NCBI RefSeq assembly: GCF_002952775.1
Contig: NZ_CP025066.1
Location: 1,922,001 to 1,986,000 of the forward strand
Source: Halalkaliarchaeum desulfuricum
GTDB lineage: Archaea > Halobacteriota > Halobacteria > Halobacteriales > Haloferacaceae
DNA: 64,000 bases
Reading direction: 5' to 3'
Shown here: positions 15,039-23,546 of the stretch, piece by piece
Layout of the letters: each line of letters starts with the position of its first letter
Position numbering within the stretch: the first letter of the stretch is position 1
Position numbers and translations under genes: made by a program
The notes under the pieces: generated by a model
The model's input: only the letters and a program-made list of their open reading frames with translations
What the model was told of the DNA's origin: nothing
Databases searched by the model: none

Positions 15039-15797
15039 CTACTGTACAGAGTAGCCGCCGTCGACGACCAGCGACTCGCCGGTCACGAAGGAGGCGTCCT
15101 CCGAACAGAGCCAGACCACAGCCGAGGCGATTTCCTCGGGCTGTCCGAGTCGGTCGATCGGTGTCGCGGCGATGGTCTGCTCCATCGTTTCGGGGTCTTC
15201 TTCCTGCGTCCGTTCGACCATCGGCGTCTCGATGACGCCGGGACAGACCGCGTTCACCCTGACTCCCTCGGCGCTGAACTCGAGTGCCGCGGTCTTGGTC
15301 AGTCCGACGACGCCGTGTTTACTCGCGACGTAGGGGGTGAGGTTGGGGAACCCGAGCAATCCGGCGATCGAGGCCGTGTTGACGATCGCACCGCCGCCGT
15401 CGTGAAGCATCGCGGGGATCTGCTCGCGGAGCCCCAGAAACACGCCCGTCAGATTGATGTCGATCACTTTCTCCCAGTTCGAAAGCGGCTGGTCGCTCGA
15501 AGGTTCGCTCGCTCCCTCGATGCCGGCGTTGTTGAACGCGAAATCGAGCCCGCCAAAAGTGTCGAGAGCCGTCGCTACGGTTTCGGCGACATCCTCCGGA
15601 TCCGTCACGTCGCCCTCGACGAATACGGCCTCACCGCCGTCGGCTTCGATCGCCGATACGGTTTCTTTGCCACCCTCTACGTCGATGTCGTTGACGACGA
15701 CGCTCGCACCTTCCTCGGCGAACCGTTTTGCCGTGGCCTGTCCGATACCCGATCCACCACCGGTTACGATCGCGACCGTTCCGTTTATTCCGTTCAT
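15039..15797 (-). CDS. Short-chain dehydrogenase/reductase (SDR)
   Basis: A 252-residue classical SDR oxidoreductase. TGGGSGIG (residues 12-19) is the nucleotide-binding motif, followed by VVVNDIDVEGG with an acidic residue after strand 2 (suggesting NAD preference), FNNAGIEG, IVNTASIAGLLG with the catalytic Ser, and PYVASKHGVVG with the YxxxK pair. The C terminus ends SFVTGESLVVDGGYSVQ, typical of glucose dehydrogenase/FabG-like members. Substrate unknown. ATG 15797 was chosen over an upstream in-frame ATG because the SDR fold starts at once. It is upstream of fixA on the same strand but separated by 188 nt. Confidence 0.87.
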   Translation of the reverse strand: MNGINGTVAIVTGGGSGIGQATAKRFAEEGASVVVNDIDVEGGKETVSAIEADGGEAVFVEGDVTDPEDVAETVATALDTFGGLDFAFNNAGIEGASEPSSDQPLSNWEKVIDINLTGVFLGLREQIPAMLHDGGGAIVNTASIAGLLGFPNLTPYVASKHGVVGLTKTAALEFSAEGVRVNAVCPGVIETPMVERTQEEDPETMEQTIAATPIDRLGQPEEIASAVVWLCSEDASFVTGESLVVDGGYSVQ

Positions 15798-15879
15798 TGT
15801 TTTCTCTCCCTGGTAGTGCTCTGTGGACTCTCTGTCGAGACTGGTCGGTCCGAGAGTTCCGAGAGCCTGGCCGTACATA

Positions 15880-16277
15880 GACAGAGCGGAACAATAAATC
15901 GAGATGACAATTCTTGCTCCTATGCAACGGTGCCAAAAGTTATATAATATTAATAATTACATTCAGAACTTTACAGCTTCACGTATGGCGGTTTCAAGTG
16001 AAAAAAGTTGAAGAAGATCTGAGCTTGATATAAAAACCGATAAGAGTTGTCCCTCTACCTCACGGTGATTTCTGCAATCAGTTAAAAACAAACGTGTCTT
16101 TCAAGTGAATGTTTCCATTATACAGAATATATGATATAAAATCTGGGCTACATGATCATAAGAAAATAATATGGGTTTGTTCACACCTCATTCAATTCCG
16201 TAGTCTCTTCCGGGCTCGAGTTCCTGTCACGGCACTGGTTTGTCACGTTGTTTTGCTTCTTGTATTGGCCGTCAAAA
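15880..16277. other. AT-rich intergenic block beside tRNA-Lys
   Basis: About 400 nt of markedly AT-rich sequence in a GC-rich genome, with runs such as TTATATAATATTAATAATTAC near 15939 and many stop codons in all frames. An 11-mer TTTCAAGTGAA occurs twice, near 15991 and 16098. A 62-codon frame at 16109-16297 shows no family features and runs into the tRNA fragment. I see no supportable gene. Composition and position next to a duplicated tRNA end suggest remnants of an integrated element. Confidence 0.55.
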
Positions 16278-16347
16278 ACGGGCCGAGAGGGATTTGAACT
16301 ACACCGTCGGCTCGCTTTGCTCGCCGCCGTCTCATTCAAATCCCTCT
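16278..16347. repeat. Partial duplicate of the tRNA-Lys 3' end with an inverted copy
   Basis: A 22-bp segment at 16278-16299 is identical to 16392-16413, the 3' end (T arm and acceptor strand) of tRNA-Lys; the starts are 114 nt apart. Within it 16286-16298 (AGAGGGATTTGAA) is complementary to 16335-16347 (TTCAAATCCCTCT), so the fragment plus the spacer (with a GCTCGC-TTT-GCTCGC direct repeat) can fold as a long hairpin. Integrative elements that recombine at tRNA 3' ends leave such duplicated ends (established); this reads as a decayed attachment site. Confidence 0.7.
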
Positions 16348-16392
16348 TGCCGGTTCACTCACCGCCTCGCTGTCACTCGGCGGTTCGTTGCA

Positions 16393-16466
<74 letters not shown>

Positions 16467-16546
16467 TCGATGGAATTCTGACGTCCGGCCACTTAAGCGT
16501 TCCACTCCGGGATGGTGATTCCGCAGAATCGACCGACGGCTCTCTC

Positions 16547-17146
16547 CTAACTGTACCGCTCTTCGGCCCACGGATCCGCGGTCCTGGAGTAGCCCCGCTT
16601 CTCCCAGTACCCGCGCTCGGGTTCGGTAAGGAACTCGACCCCTGTCACCCACTTCGCCCCTTTGTATGCGTACTTGTGGGGCGTCACGACCCGCAGTGGA
16701 CCGCCATGGTCGTCCGACAGCACCTCCCCGTCGAGCTCGTACGCGAACAGCACCTCGGGCCGCATGCACGTCGATAGCGGGAGATCGGTTGTGTAGCCGT
16801 CCAGCGCGTGGAACATGACGTGCACCGCGTCGTCGTCGACGCCGGCACGCTCGGCGAGTTCCGGGAACGGCACGCCCGTGAACTCCCGGTCGAACGTGCT
16901 CCACCCGGTGACGCAGTGAAAGTCCTGCCGCTGGGTTTCGGCCGGAAGCGACCGAAATTCCTCGAAATCGAGGGATAGTCTGGTGTCGACGGCACCCCAC
17001 ACCTCGAACGTCCAGGTGGCCGGATTCCAGTCGGGCGTCTCCCCCTTCGAAAGGACGGGGAACTTCTCGGTCTTTCGCTGCCCTGGCGGGAGCCGTTCGT
17101 CCCCGAACTCCTCGTAGAGGTCCGTCTGATCGACGACCATGGCCAC
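16547..17146 (-). CDS. Sulfite oxidase-like molybdopterin oxidoreductase (MsrP/YuiH-like)
   Basis: A 199-residue protein consisting only of the Mo-pterin-binding domain of the sulfite oxidase family. DFHCVTGWSTFDREFTGVPF contains the conserved Cys that ligates molybdenum and the W-T/S-R-xW-like region; GYTTDLPL and HGGPLRVVTPHKYAYKGAKWVTGVEF complete the pterin pocket. No Tat signal is visible, so it is probably cytoplasmic. Substrate unknown; relatives include methionine-sulfoxide reductase catalytic subunits and YuiH-type proteins. The start could be the first ATG or the one two codons in (MVVDQ). It lies between tRNA-Lys and a divergent RHH gene. Confidence 0.85.
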   Translation of the reverse strand: MAMVVDQTDLYEEFGDERLPPGQRKTEKFPVLSKGETPDWNPATWTFEVWGAVDTRLSLDFEEFRSLPAETQRQDFHCVTGWSTFDREFTGVPFPELAERAGVDDDAVHVMFHALDGYTTDLPLSTCMRPEVLFAYELDGEVLSDDHGGPLRVVTPHKYAYKGAKWVTGVEFLTEPERGYWEKRGYSRTADPWAEERYS

Positions 17147-17250
17147 ACCACGATTTCCAGAAACGTATGAATGTCGGGTCGCGTGCCGGAGCCCGAGTTT
17201 CCCCCGAGTGGAAGTCTCGTGACAACGCGTGTCACGTAGCTGCCAGCAAG

Positions 17251-17258
17251 TTTATATA
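17251..17258 (+). promoter_or_regulatory. TATA box of the RHH regulator gene
   Basis: TTTATATA centred 32 nt upstream of the ATG at 17287, in an otherwise GC-rich stretch. Such spacing gives a leader of about six nucleotides, as is common in haloarchaea, and supports the chosen start. Confidence 0.7.
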
Positions 17259-17286
17259 CACCCTCCGTCAAACCCCGGTTGTTCAG

Positions 17287-17499
17287 ATGCCCAAGGTCGA
17301 AATTACGATCCCGGAACACCTCGAGATGCAGATCGCTCAACTCGTCGAACAGGGCGAGTTCGTCAACCGCGAAGAAGCGATCGAGGAACTGTTGTCCACC
17401 GGGATGAAAGCGTACAAAACGAGCGGCCCGATGGACGACGAGGAACCGGGATTCGAAGACGACGGTATGATGGGTCACGAGGACGAGTACGTCTTCTAG
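17287..17499 (+). CDS. Ribbon-helix-helix (CopG/MetJ-type) regulator, small
   Basis: A 70-residue protein. The N-terminal KVEITIPEHLEMQIAQLVEQGEFVNREEAIEELLSTGMKAY is a ribbon-helix-helix fold: an antiparallel strand KVEITIP followed by two helices with the G-x-F-x-N/S-R-x-EAI turn. The C-terminal 28 residues are acidic (DDEEPGFEDDGMMGHEDEY) and probably disordered. RHH dimers bind short palindromic operators; the target is not known. The ATG follows a strong TATA box by about 30 nt, so the message is nearly leaderless. An upstream in-frame ATG at 17167 lies before the promoter and was discarded. Confidence 0.82.
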   Translation: MPKVEITIPEHLEMQIAQLVEQGEFVNREEAIEELLSTGMKAYKTSGPMDDEEPGFEDDGMMGHEDEYVF

Positions 17500-17609
17500 C
17501 CGACACCGCGTTTTTCCCGCGGCGCGTCCCTGCTGGCGGTACTCGTCCTTCGAGCGTGTGGCACCGGCTCCCGAGCAATATTTAAACGGGAAACGCGCGT
17601 ATCAGGGGT

Positions 17610-17888
17610 ATGCACAAAGACGAATTGCTCGAACTCCACGAGCAGATGGTCACTATCATGGAGTACTTCCGCGAAAAGGAGCACGTCGACCCGGAGCTGT
17701 TCGAACCGTACGAGGAACTCGACGTCGACCCCTCTCACGTTCACAAATCGAAGAGCGAACACAAACACGCGGTGTTCGTGCTCGGAAACGCCCTCGCGTC
17801 GGCGATGGCCGAAGACGAGTTCTCCACTGCCGGGCGGGTCGGAAAGCGGATGAAGGAACTCGCCGAGGACGCCGAAAACAAACTGTAG
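17610..17888 (+). CDS. UPF0058 family protein
   Basis: A 92-residue all-helical protein matching the archaeal UPF0058 family: MHKDELLELHEQMVTIMEYF at the start, an HVHKSKSEHKHAVFVLGNALASAM core and an AGRVGKRMKELAEDAE tail. The cluster of His residues in the middle might bind metal, but function is not established. A TATA box ATATTTAAA at 17579-17586 lies about 28 nt upstream of the ATG, so the transcript should be leaderless. It sits in a row of small plus-strand genes with the RHH regulator and the RNase P subunit. Confidence 0.85.
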   Translation: MHKDELLELHEQMVTIMEYFREKEHVDPELFEPYEELDVDPSHVHKSKSEHKHAVFVLGNALASAMAEDEFSTAGRVGKRMKELAEDAENKL

Positions 17889-17931
17889 GTTCTTTCGCAA
17901 CGCCTTTGCGTCGAGCCCGTGGTCTGCCGGT

Positions 17932-18207
17932 ATGGGCATCCCCGAGGAGCGGATCGATCGCTTGCACGCCCTCGCCCGCGAAGCTGCCGAAAACGGAGAG
18001 TTCGACCGCTCCCGGGAGTACGTCAGGCTCGCCCGCCGGATCGCCCAGCGACACCGCTGTGGGCTCCCCCGGGAGTTCAAACGGTTCACCTGCGATCGAT
18101 GTGACGTGTACCTCCGTCCGGGCGCCAACGCACGGGTGCGGCTCCAGTCGGGGCACGTGGTAATTCAGTGTGACTGTGGGGAGATCGCCAGATACCCGTA
18201 CGAGTGA
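17932..18207 (+). CDS. RNase P protein component 4-like (Rpr2/Rpp21 family)
   Basis: A 91-residue protein resembling archaeal RNase P component 4. The N-terminal helices (RIDRLHALAREAAENGEFDRSREYVRLARRIAQRHR) are followed by a zinc ribbon made from FTCDRCDVYLRPG and VIQCDCGEIARYPYE, with NARVRLQSGHVV between as the conserved RNA-facing strand. The family partners Rpp29-type proteins on the RNase P RNA to cut 5' leaders of pre-tRNAs (established). It starts 43 nt after the UPF0058 gene. Confidence 0.86.
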   Translation: MGIPEERIDRLHALAREAAENGEFDRSREYVRLARRIAQRHRCGLPREFKRFTCDRCDVYLRPGANARVRLQSGHVVIQCDCGEIARYPYE

Positions 18208-18241
18208 TCGGCACCGACACCGATAGGTCGTGCAGAACCGG

Positions 18242-18306
18242 GGATATCGAAGATGGATCTCGAAGGTGAATATCGAAGGTGGATATCGAAGGTGGATATC
18301 GAAGGG
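18242..18306. repeat. 13-bp tandem repeat (five units) upstream of a flavoprotein gene
   Basis: Five back-to-back 13-mers based on GGATATCGAAGGT: units start at 18242, 18255, 18268, 18281 and 18294, each differing by no more than two bases from consensus. The array ends 35 nt before the ATG at 18342 and follows the RNase P subunit gene by 34 nt, so it occupies the expected promoter position. TATCGA cores recur every 13 bp. No unique spacers. Confidence 0.9.
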
Positions 18307-18341
18307 AAAACACCTTACGCCGGACGGACCCATCGGGAGAC

Positions 18342-19679
18342 ATGATCACCGTCGTCGGCGGGGGGATCGCCGGACTCGCGGCTGCCTACCGGCTCCAGGA
18401 GCACGGCTTCGACGTCAGGGTGTACGAAGCCGCGGATGAGGTCGGCGGCCTCGCTGCGCTGTACGACACCGCCGGGGATCCGATCGAGCGCTACTACCAC
18501 CACCTCTCGAAGTCGGAGGAAACGATCGTCGAACTCGCCGAGGAACTCGGGGTCGACGACCGGCTGGAGTGGTCGATCGGCAAGAACGCCTACTACGTCG
18601 ACGGCGTCGTCCACCCGCTCGACACCGCAACACAGATCGCCGCCTACCCCCACCTGAGCCTCTATGACAAGTTCCGTCTCGGAATGCTCACCCTCGGCGT
18701 CGACGTTCGGGGCGGTCGACCCAGATTCGACAGCTACGACGACCTAACCGAGTACGAAGACGTTCCCGTCCGTGAGTTCGTCGAAGAGCACACCACCCGC
18801 GGCGTGTACGAGCGGTTCTTCGATCCGTTGCTGGACGCGAAATTCGGCGACAGGAAGGAGGACGTCAGCGCGGCTTGGCTGCTCGGCCGGATCAGATTCC
18901 GCGGCGAACGCGACCTCCGGCGGGGGGAGATCCTCGGCTACTTCGACGGCTCCTTCGGCGTCCTGATCGACGCGCTAGTCGACGGCGTCGGGCGCGATCG
19001 CATCACCACCGGCGCCCGGGTCGTCGACGTCGGCTTCTCGACTGCCGGCGGGGAGTCGGCGGCGGATCGAGGCGTCGAAACCGTCACCGTCGAAGCCGGG
19101 TCGGGAACGGAAACCCACGAAACCGACGGCGTGGTCGTGGCGGCGATGCCGAACGTGCTCGAAGCGCTCACCGGCTACGAATGCGACATCGACTTCCAGG
19201 GGGCAGTCTGTGCGGTCGTGACGATGGACCGCCAGCTTCTGGACACCTACTGGCTGAACATTGCCGAGGAGGCGCCGTTCGGCGCGCTCATCGAACACAC
19301 GAACTTCGTTCCGCCGGACCGCTACGGCGGACAACACCTCCTGTACGTCGCGAGCTACGTCCAGTCGAGTGACGACTGGCGGTGGCAGGCCGACGATGCG
19401 ACGCTCGAAGAGCGCTGGCTCGACGGGATCGCAGAGCTGTTCCCGTCGTTCTCCCGCGAACACGTCGCGTCGGTCCGGATCTCCCGGAATCCCCGAGCAG
19501 CACCGGTCTACGAACGGGGATACCTCGAGACGGTGATCCCGTACCACCTGCACGAGGCGGTCGGCGACGGGGTCTACTACGCCGGGATGGCCTCGCGGGC
19601 CCAGTACCCAGAACGCTCGCTCAACGGCGGGATCGTGGCCGGTTTCGAGTGTGCAGACCGGATCGCCGACGGCGAGTGA
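18342..19679 (+). CDS. FAD-dependent amine oxidase/protoporphyrinogen oxidase-like protein
   Basis: A 445-residue flavoprotein. The N terminus ITVVGGGIAGLAAAYRLQEHGFDVRVYEAADEVGGLAA is a full FAD-binding Rossmann motif (GxGxxGL...E...GG) as in NAD(P)/FAD-dependent oxidoreductases related to HemG/HemY and UDP-galactopyranose mutase-like proteins. The C terminus ends YYAGMASRAQYPERSLNGGIVAGFECAD, where the second FAD contact is expected. Substrate is not predictable; relatives act on carotenoids, sugar nucleotides or porphyrins. ATG 18342 is used because the Rossmann fold begins there; the upstream in-frame ATG lies inside the repeat array. Confidence 0.82.
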   Translation: MITVVGGGIAGLAAAYRLQEHGFDVRVYEAADEVGGLAALYDTAGDPIERYYHHLSKSEETIVELAEELGVDDRLEWSIGKNAYYVDGVVHPLDTATQIAAYPHLSLYDKFRLGMLTLGVDVRGGRPRFDSYDDLTEYEDVPVREFVEEHTTRGVYERFFDPLLDAKFGDRKEDVSAAWLLGRIRFRGERDLRRGEILGYFDGSFGVLIDALVDGVGRDRITTGARVVDVGFSTAGGESAADRGVETVTVEAGSGTETHETDGVVVAAMPNVLEALTGYECDIDFQGAVCAVVTMDRQLLDTYWLNIAEEAPFGALIEHTNFVPPDRYGGQHLLYVASYVQSSDDWRWQADDATLEERWLDGIAELFPSFSREHVASVRISRNPRAAPVYERGYLETVIPYHLHEAVGDGVYYAGMASRAQYPERSLNGGIVAGFECADRIADGE

Positions 19680-19764
19680 GCAGTCCGGGCGAGGAGTAGG
19701 GCTCCGAGGTTTGGATTTCGCCGGTGGCCGCCGATTTATTAGTGTCCTCGACGTCGGTGCAGGT

Positions 19765-20847
19765 ATGACAGACGACTCCGACCGGGGGACCCGACGGATA
19801 TCGGACCGGACGATCGCGATCCTCGCCCACGAGAAGTTTCCCGAACGGGCGAAGACGGCGATCGGGGTCATGCGCTACGGCGACTACGACGTCGCCGCCG
19901 TGATCGACCGCGACACCGCCGGGGATCGGGTCACTGATCACGTGCCGGACCTCGAGGACGCCCCGATCGTCGACTCGTTCGAGGCCGCACGCGACCTCGA
20001 ATCGGATCTCGACGCCCTGTTGATCGGTATCGCCCCGATCGGCGGGGGGTTCGATGAGTCGTGGCGACCGGACGTCACCGCGGCGATCGAGGCGGGGTGT
20101 GACGTGATCTCCGGGCTTCACTACTTCCTCTCGGCGGACGAGCAGTTTTCGGTGCTGGCCGAAGAGACAGGCGTCGATCTATGGGACGTCCGCAAGCCTC
20201 ACGACGATCTCACGGTGAGTGAGGGGATCGCAGCCGAGGTCGGCGCCGACGTGGTTCTCACGGTCGGCACCGACTGTTCGGTCGGCAAGATGACCGTCTC
20301 GCAGGAGCTACTCGGGGCGGCCCGCGAACGCGGGATCGACGCCGGCTTCGTTCCGACGGGGCAGACGGGGATCATGATCTCCGGCTGGGGGAACCCGGTC
20401 GACCGCGTCATCAGCGACTTCACCGCGGGCGCTGTCGAGGAGATGATTCTCGAGATCGGTGACGAACACGATCTGCTGTTCGTCGAGGGGCAGGGGAGCA
20501 TCGTCCATCCCGCCTACTCTGGTGTCACCTGTAGCATCCTGCACGGCGCGATGGCCGATGCGCTCGTTTTGTGTCACGCTTCCGGGCGAGACGCGGTCCA
20601 CGGATACGAATCGTTCCCGCTTCCGCCGCTTCCCGAGTACGTCGACCTTTACGAGTCGCTCGCGGAACCGGTCCACGCGACCTCGGTCGTGGCGGGTGCG
20701 CTCAACACCAGTGAGATCGACGGCGACGTCGACGCCCGCGAGGCGGTCGCGGAGTACTCCGAGGCGATCGGCGTCCCCGCGACCGATCCGGTGCGGTTCG
20801 ACGCCGATGGCGCTCTCGATGCGGTCCTCGAGGGGGTGGACCGATGA
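19765..20847 (+). CDS. dgcN: DUF1611 protein, DgcN-type N-acetyltransferase of D-glutamate catabolism
   Basis: A 360-residue DUF1611 protein with an N-terminal Rossmann-like domain (AILAHEKFPERAKTAIGVMRYGDYDVAAVID) and a P-loop-containing C-terminal domain: VVLTVGTDCSVGKMTVSQEL carries the GTDCSVGKMT Walker-like motif, then FVPTGQTGIMISGWG and LFVEGQGSIVHPAYSGVT. DgcN was reported to acetylate D-glutamate, with DgcA racemising the N-acetyl product, in marine bacteria and halophilic archaea (established). The next gene here is exactly such an enolase-superfamily enzyme, overlapping by 4 nt, which strongly supports the assignment. Start at 19765 follows the spacing to a TTTATT stretch near 19735. 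Confidence 0.85.
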   Translation: MTDDSDRGTRRISDRTIAILAHEKFPERAKTAIGVMRYGDYDVAAVIDRDTAGDRVTDHVPDLEDAPIVDSFEAARDLESDLDALLIGIAPIGGGFDESWRPDVTAAIEAGCDVISGLHYFLSADEQFSVLAEETGVDLWDVRKPHDDLTVSEGIAAEVGADVVLTVGTDCSVGKMTVSQELLGAARERGIDAGFVPTGQTGIMISGWGNPVDRVISDFTAGAVEEMILEIGDEHDLLFVEGQGSIVHPAYSGVTCSILHGAMADALVLCHASGRDAVHGYESFPLPPLPEYVDLYESLAEPVHATSVVAGALNTSEIDGDVDAREAVAEYSEAIGVPATDPVRFDADGALDAVLEGVDR

Positions 20848-21887
20848 CGCTCTCGACGGAGTTCGAACGGGTTACCCTCGAACTCGACGACGCGTTCACG
20901 ATCTCCCGCGGGACGACAACCGAAACCGAAAACGTCGTCGTCCGGATCACGGACGAGGGGGGGATGACCGGCGTCGGCGGGGCAGCCCCCTCGCCTCACT
21001 ACGGGGAAACTGCCGACACCGTCGCGGCCGTCCTCCCGGAACTGCTCGATGTCGTCGAGGAGATCGACGACCCCCACGGGATCCACGAAATCGAACGCCG
21101 CCTCCGCGAGGTCGTTTGCGACAACCCCGCAGCCAGGTGTGCGGTATCGATCGCCCTGCACGATCTGGCGGCAAAGCGGCTCGGCGTTCCCCTGTACCGG
21201 CTGTGGGGGCTCGATCCCGATGCGGCTCCGACGAGCTCCTACACGATCGGACTCGACACGGTAGACCGGGTACGTGAAAAGACCGAACGGGCTGTCGAGA
21301 CCGGCTACGACGTACTCAAACTGAAGCTGGGGACGGATCGAGATCGAGAGCTCGTCGAAGCGGTGCGCGAGGCTGCCCCGGACGCCCGGCTCCGAATCGA
21401 TGCCAACGAGGCGTGGACCCCTCGAGAGACGGTGGCGAAGAGTAGCTGGCTCGCGGAGTACGGCGTCGAGTTCATCGAACAGCCCGTGTCGGCGGAAAAC
21501 CCCGAGGGGCTGCGGTTCGCCTACGAGCGCTCGGAGCTGCCGATCGCCGCCGACGAGTCGTGTGTCACGCTTTCGGACATCCCGAAAATCGCCGACAGGG
21601 CCGACATCGCGAACCTCAAGCTGATGAAATGCGGCGGACTCGAGGAGGCGAGACGGATGATCGCGACGGCGCGGGCCCACGGGCTCGAGGTGATGCTCGG
21701 GTGCATGGTCGAGTCGAACGCCTCGATCGCGGCCGGCTGTCACCTCGCCCCGCTGCTCGATTACGCCGACCTGGACGGATCGCTCCTGCTCGCCGAGGAC
21801 CCGTACGCGGGGATCGACCTTCCGGAGGGAGAGATCCGGCTCGGAGACACGGATCGGGCAGGAACCGGCGCCCGCCGACTCGACTGA
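20844..21887 (+). CDS. dgcA: DgcA-type N-acyl-glutamate racemase / dipeptide epimerase (enolase superfamily)
   Basis: A 347-residue enolase-superfamily racemase. DVLKLKLG gives the KxK catalytic pair, RLRIDANEAW the first metal Asp, VEFIEQPVS the metal Glu, IAADESC the third acidic ligand, and ANLKLMKCGG the opposing Lys. These features match L-Ala-D/L-Glu epimerases and DgcA. With DgcN it would turn N-acetyl-D-glutamate into N-acetyl-L-glutamate, letting D-glutamate be used as carbon and nitrogen source. The ATGA overlap with dgcN indicates coupled translation. Confidence 0.87.
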   Translation: MTLSTEFERVTLELDDAFTISRGTTTETENVVVRITDEGGMTGVGGAAPSPHYGETADTVAAVLPELLDVVEEIDDPHGIHEIERRLREVVCDNPAARCAVSIALHDLAAKRLGVPLYRLWGLDPDAAPTSSYTIGLDTVDRVREKTERAVETGYDVLKLKLGTDRDRELVEAVREAAPDARLRIDANEAWTPRETVAKSSWLAEYGVEFIEQPVSAENPEGLRFAYERSELPIAADESCVTLSDIPKIADRADIANLKLMKCGGLEEARRMIATARAHGLEVMLGCMVESNASIAAGCHLAPLLDYADLDGSLLLAEDPYAGIDLPEGEIRLGDTDRAGTGARRLD

Positions 21888-21916
21888 CGGGTGGTACGAT
21901 ACCCGCTTTCAACCGA

Positions 21917-23506
21917 TCACAGCCAGTCTGCGAACGACTCCGTCGACGCGGCGCAGTCGAGATACGCCCGTTTCGTCTCCCGGATTGCCGCCGGGAGGGT
22001 TGCCCCGTCGCGAACCCGGGACAGCACCCGGTCCCGTTGCCAGGAACTCGGCGTTGTACCCGCCCGCACTCGGGCTTCGACCGGTTCGAGCAGCCAGTCG
22101 ACGGTCGTCCCGTCGGTGCCGGAGGCTGCGAGCCCACGACGAGCGTATTCGAGCAGTTCTTGACGAATGCGCTCCCGGTTTTCGATGTACGTTCCGTCGG
22201 CGGCGACCCACGAAAGCGCCGCCTCGGGGCCGTCGTCAACGGCGGCGTAGAACGCGTCTTTTGCGTCCTTCCACGGGAGTTCCCCAAGCGGGTGGTCCTC
22301 GATGACCAGCCCTCGTAACAGCCCGACGACGAGCGCCTGGAATGCGACGCTGTCCCGGACCGTCGGTTGCGTCGGTAGCGGACGGTACTCGAGCCTGAGC
22401 GAGGCGGTGTCGTTTCCGGGACCTGTCGGCACCCCGTCGGCGCCGGTCGGGACGTCCCCGCCGACCACGCCGCGGACCCACCGCCAGTAGGTGCCGCGCT
22501 TGTGGCGGTACTCCGGAATCCGGTCGGCGTACGGGATCGACTGCTCGTCGGTCGCGGCGCTCGCCGCCGGGATGTCGTCGTATAGATGTGGGGCGTACGT
22601 GACGTCGGCGACCACCCGGGCGGGGAGTTGTTCGAGGCTCTCCAGGTCGTTCGGCACTCTCACCTTCTGTTTGTCGCCGGGGAGTCCGGCGTTGATCGCG
22701 TCTTCGAATACGGGAATCCTGTGTTCGTGTGGCGCAGCAGAAAGGAGACGCTCGACCTCGGAGGGCGCTTCGATCGGCCGGTAGCAGTCGGCCGGCAGGA
22801 ACGGGGAGTTCGACGCAAGCGAAAGGACCGGTCCGAGCGTCCGGATCGCGAGGTCGTGATACCGCGGAAACGTCGATGCGTCGGGCACCTGGAGATGTGG
22901 CTGTATCGACGCGGTCAGCGACTCGATCAGAATCGACGGACCGGTGAGGTCGACCCCGGGGACCGACAGTTCGATCTCGCCGTCGGCCCGGTTCCGGACC
23001 TCGTTGTCGAGTGCGTAGTACCGGGCGTCGGCGTGCATGTTCTGCGAGAGGAAGACACCGTCGTGTTCAGTCCCCGCAGCGAGATACTGTCGGGTGCCCT
23101 CCGTCGGCGGGACGGTCCACATCGCGTCCAGCGCCAGCCGACGATCGGAAGGAAGCTGCTCCCGTGCGTTCGAAACCAGCTCTCGGAGGCGGCGGGCCTG
23201 GCGTCGCAGTCCCGGCCCATCGAGGACGTCCGGGACGGTGTTGAGCTCCAGGTTGTGGACGCCCAGCTCCGGGTTCGTGCCGTCGGCGCCGAAAAGCTCC
23301 GTCGGAACCCTCGCGAGCGTCCCGTCGGAAGCCGTCACGTACGCCTCCAACTCGAGCCCGACCGCGAAGTCGGCGTTGTCGAGCCGGCCGTCGATCAGGT
23401 CGGCGGTGACGGCGTCCGCCTGGGTTTCGACGCGTTCGGCGAACGCGCTGCGGGTTTCCGGGGCGAGCGAATCGTGGACGGCCGCGGCGTACTCGTCGGG
23501 AGTCAT
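21917..23506 (-). CDS. Glutamate-cysteine ligase-like (GCS2 family) carboxylate-amine ligase
   Basis: A 529-residue protein with a GCS2-type core: FAVGLELEAYV near residue 47 carries the G-x-E-x-E motif that binds ATP/Mg, HNLELNTVP the following acidic strand, LDAMWTVPP, and SILIESLTASIQPHLQVPD. The C-terminal half (LRLEYRPLPTQPTVRDSVAFQALVVGLLRGL) matches the end of the fold. Haloarchaea make gamma-glutamylcysteine as a major thiol using a GshA of this superfamily, but this protein is longer than the usual archaeal GshA, so the exact substrate pair is uncertain. It lies 40 nt downstream of pspA and converges with dgcA. Confidence 0.72.
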   Translation of the reverse strand: MTPDEYAAAVHDSLAPETRSAFAERVETQADAVTADLIDGRLDNADFAVGLELEAYVTASDGTLARVPTELFGADGTNPELGVHNLELNTVPDVLDGPGLRRQARRLRELVSNAREQLPSDRRLALDAMWTVPPTEGTRQYLAAGTEHDGVFLSQNMHADARYYALDNEVRNRADGEIELSVPGVDLTGPSILIESLTASIQPHLQVPDASTFPRYHDLAIRTLGPVLSLASNSPFLPADCYRPIEAPSEVERLLSAAPHEHRIPVFEDAINAGLPGDKQKVRVPNDLESLEQLPARVVADVTYAPHLYDDIPAASAATDEQSIPYADRIPEYRHKRGTYWRWVRGVVGGDVPTGADGVPTGPGNDTASLRLEYRPLPTQPTVRDSVAFQALVVGLLRGLVIEDHPLGELPWKDAKDAFYAAVDDGPEAALSWVAADGTYIENRERIRQELLEYARRGLAASGTDGTTVDWLLEPVEARVRAGTTPSSWQRDRVLSRVRDGATLPAAIRETKRAYLDCAASTESFADWL

Positions 23507-23546
23507 CGAAGTGAACAGGGATGGTCTCTGGCGACGCGGGTGCGTC

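Noticed and set aside
16109-16297. 62-codon plus-strand frame in the AT-rich block
   Set aside because: Runs into the duplicated tRNA end, no family pattern, unusual residue composition for a haloarchaeal protein.
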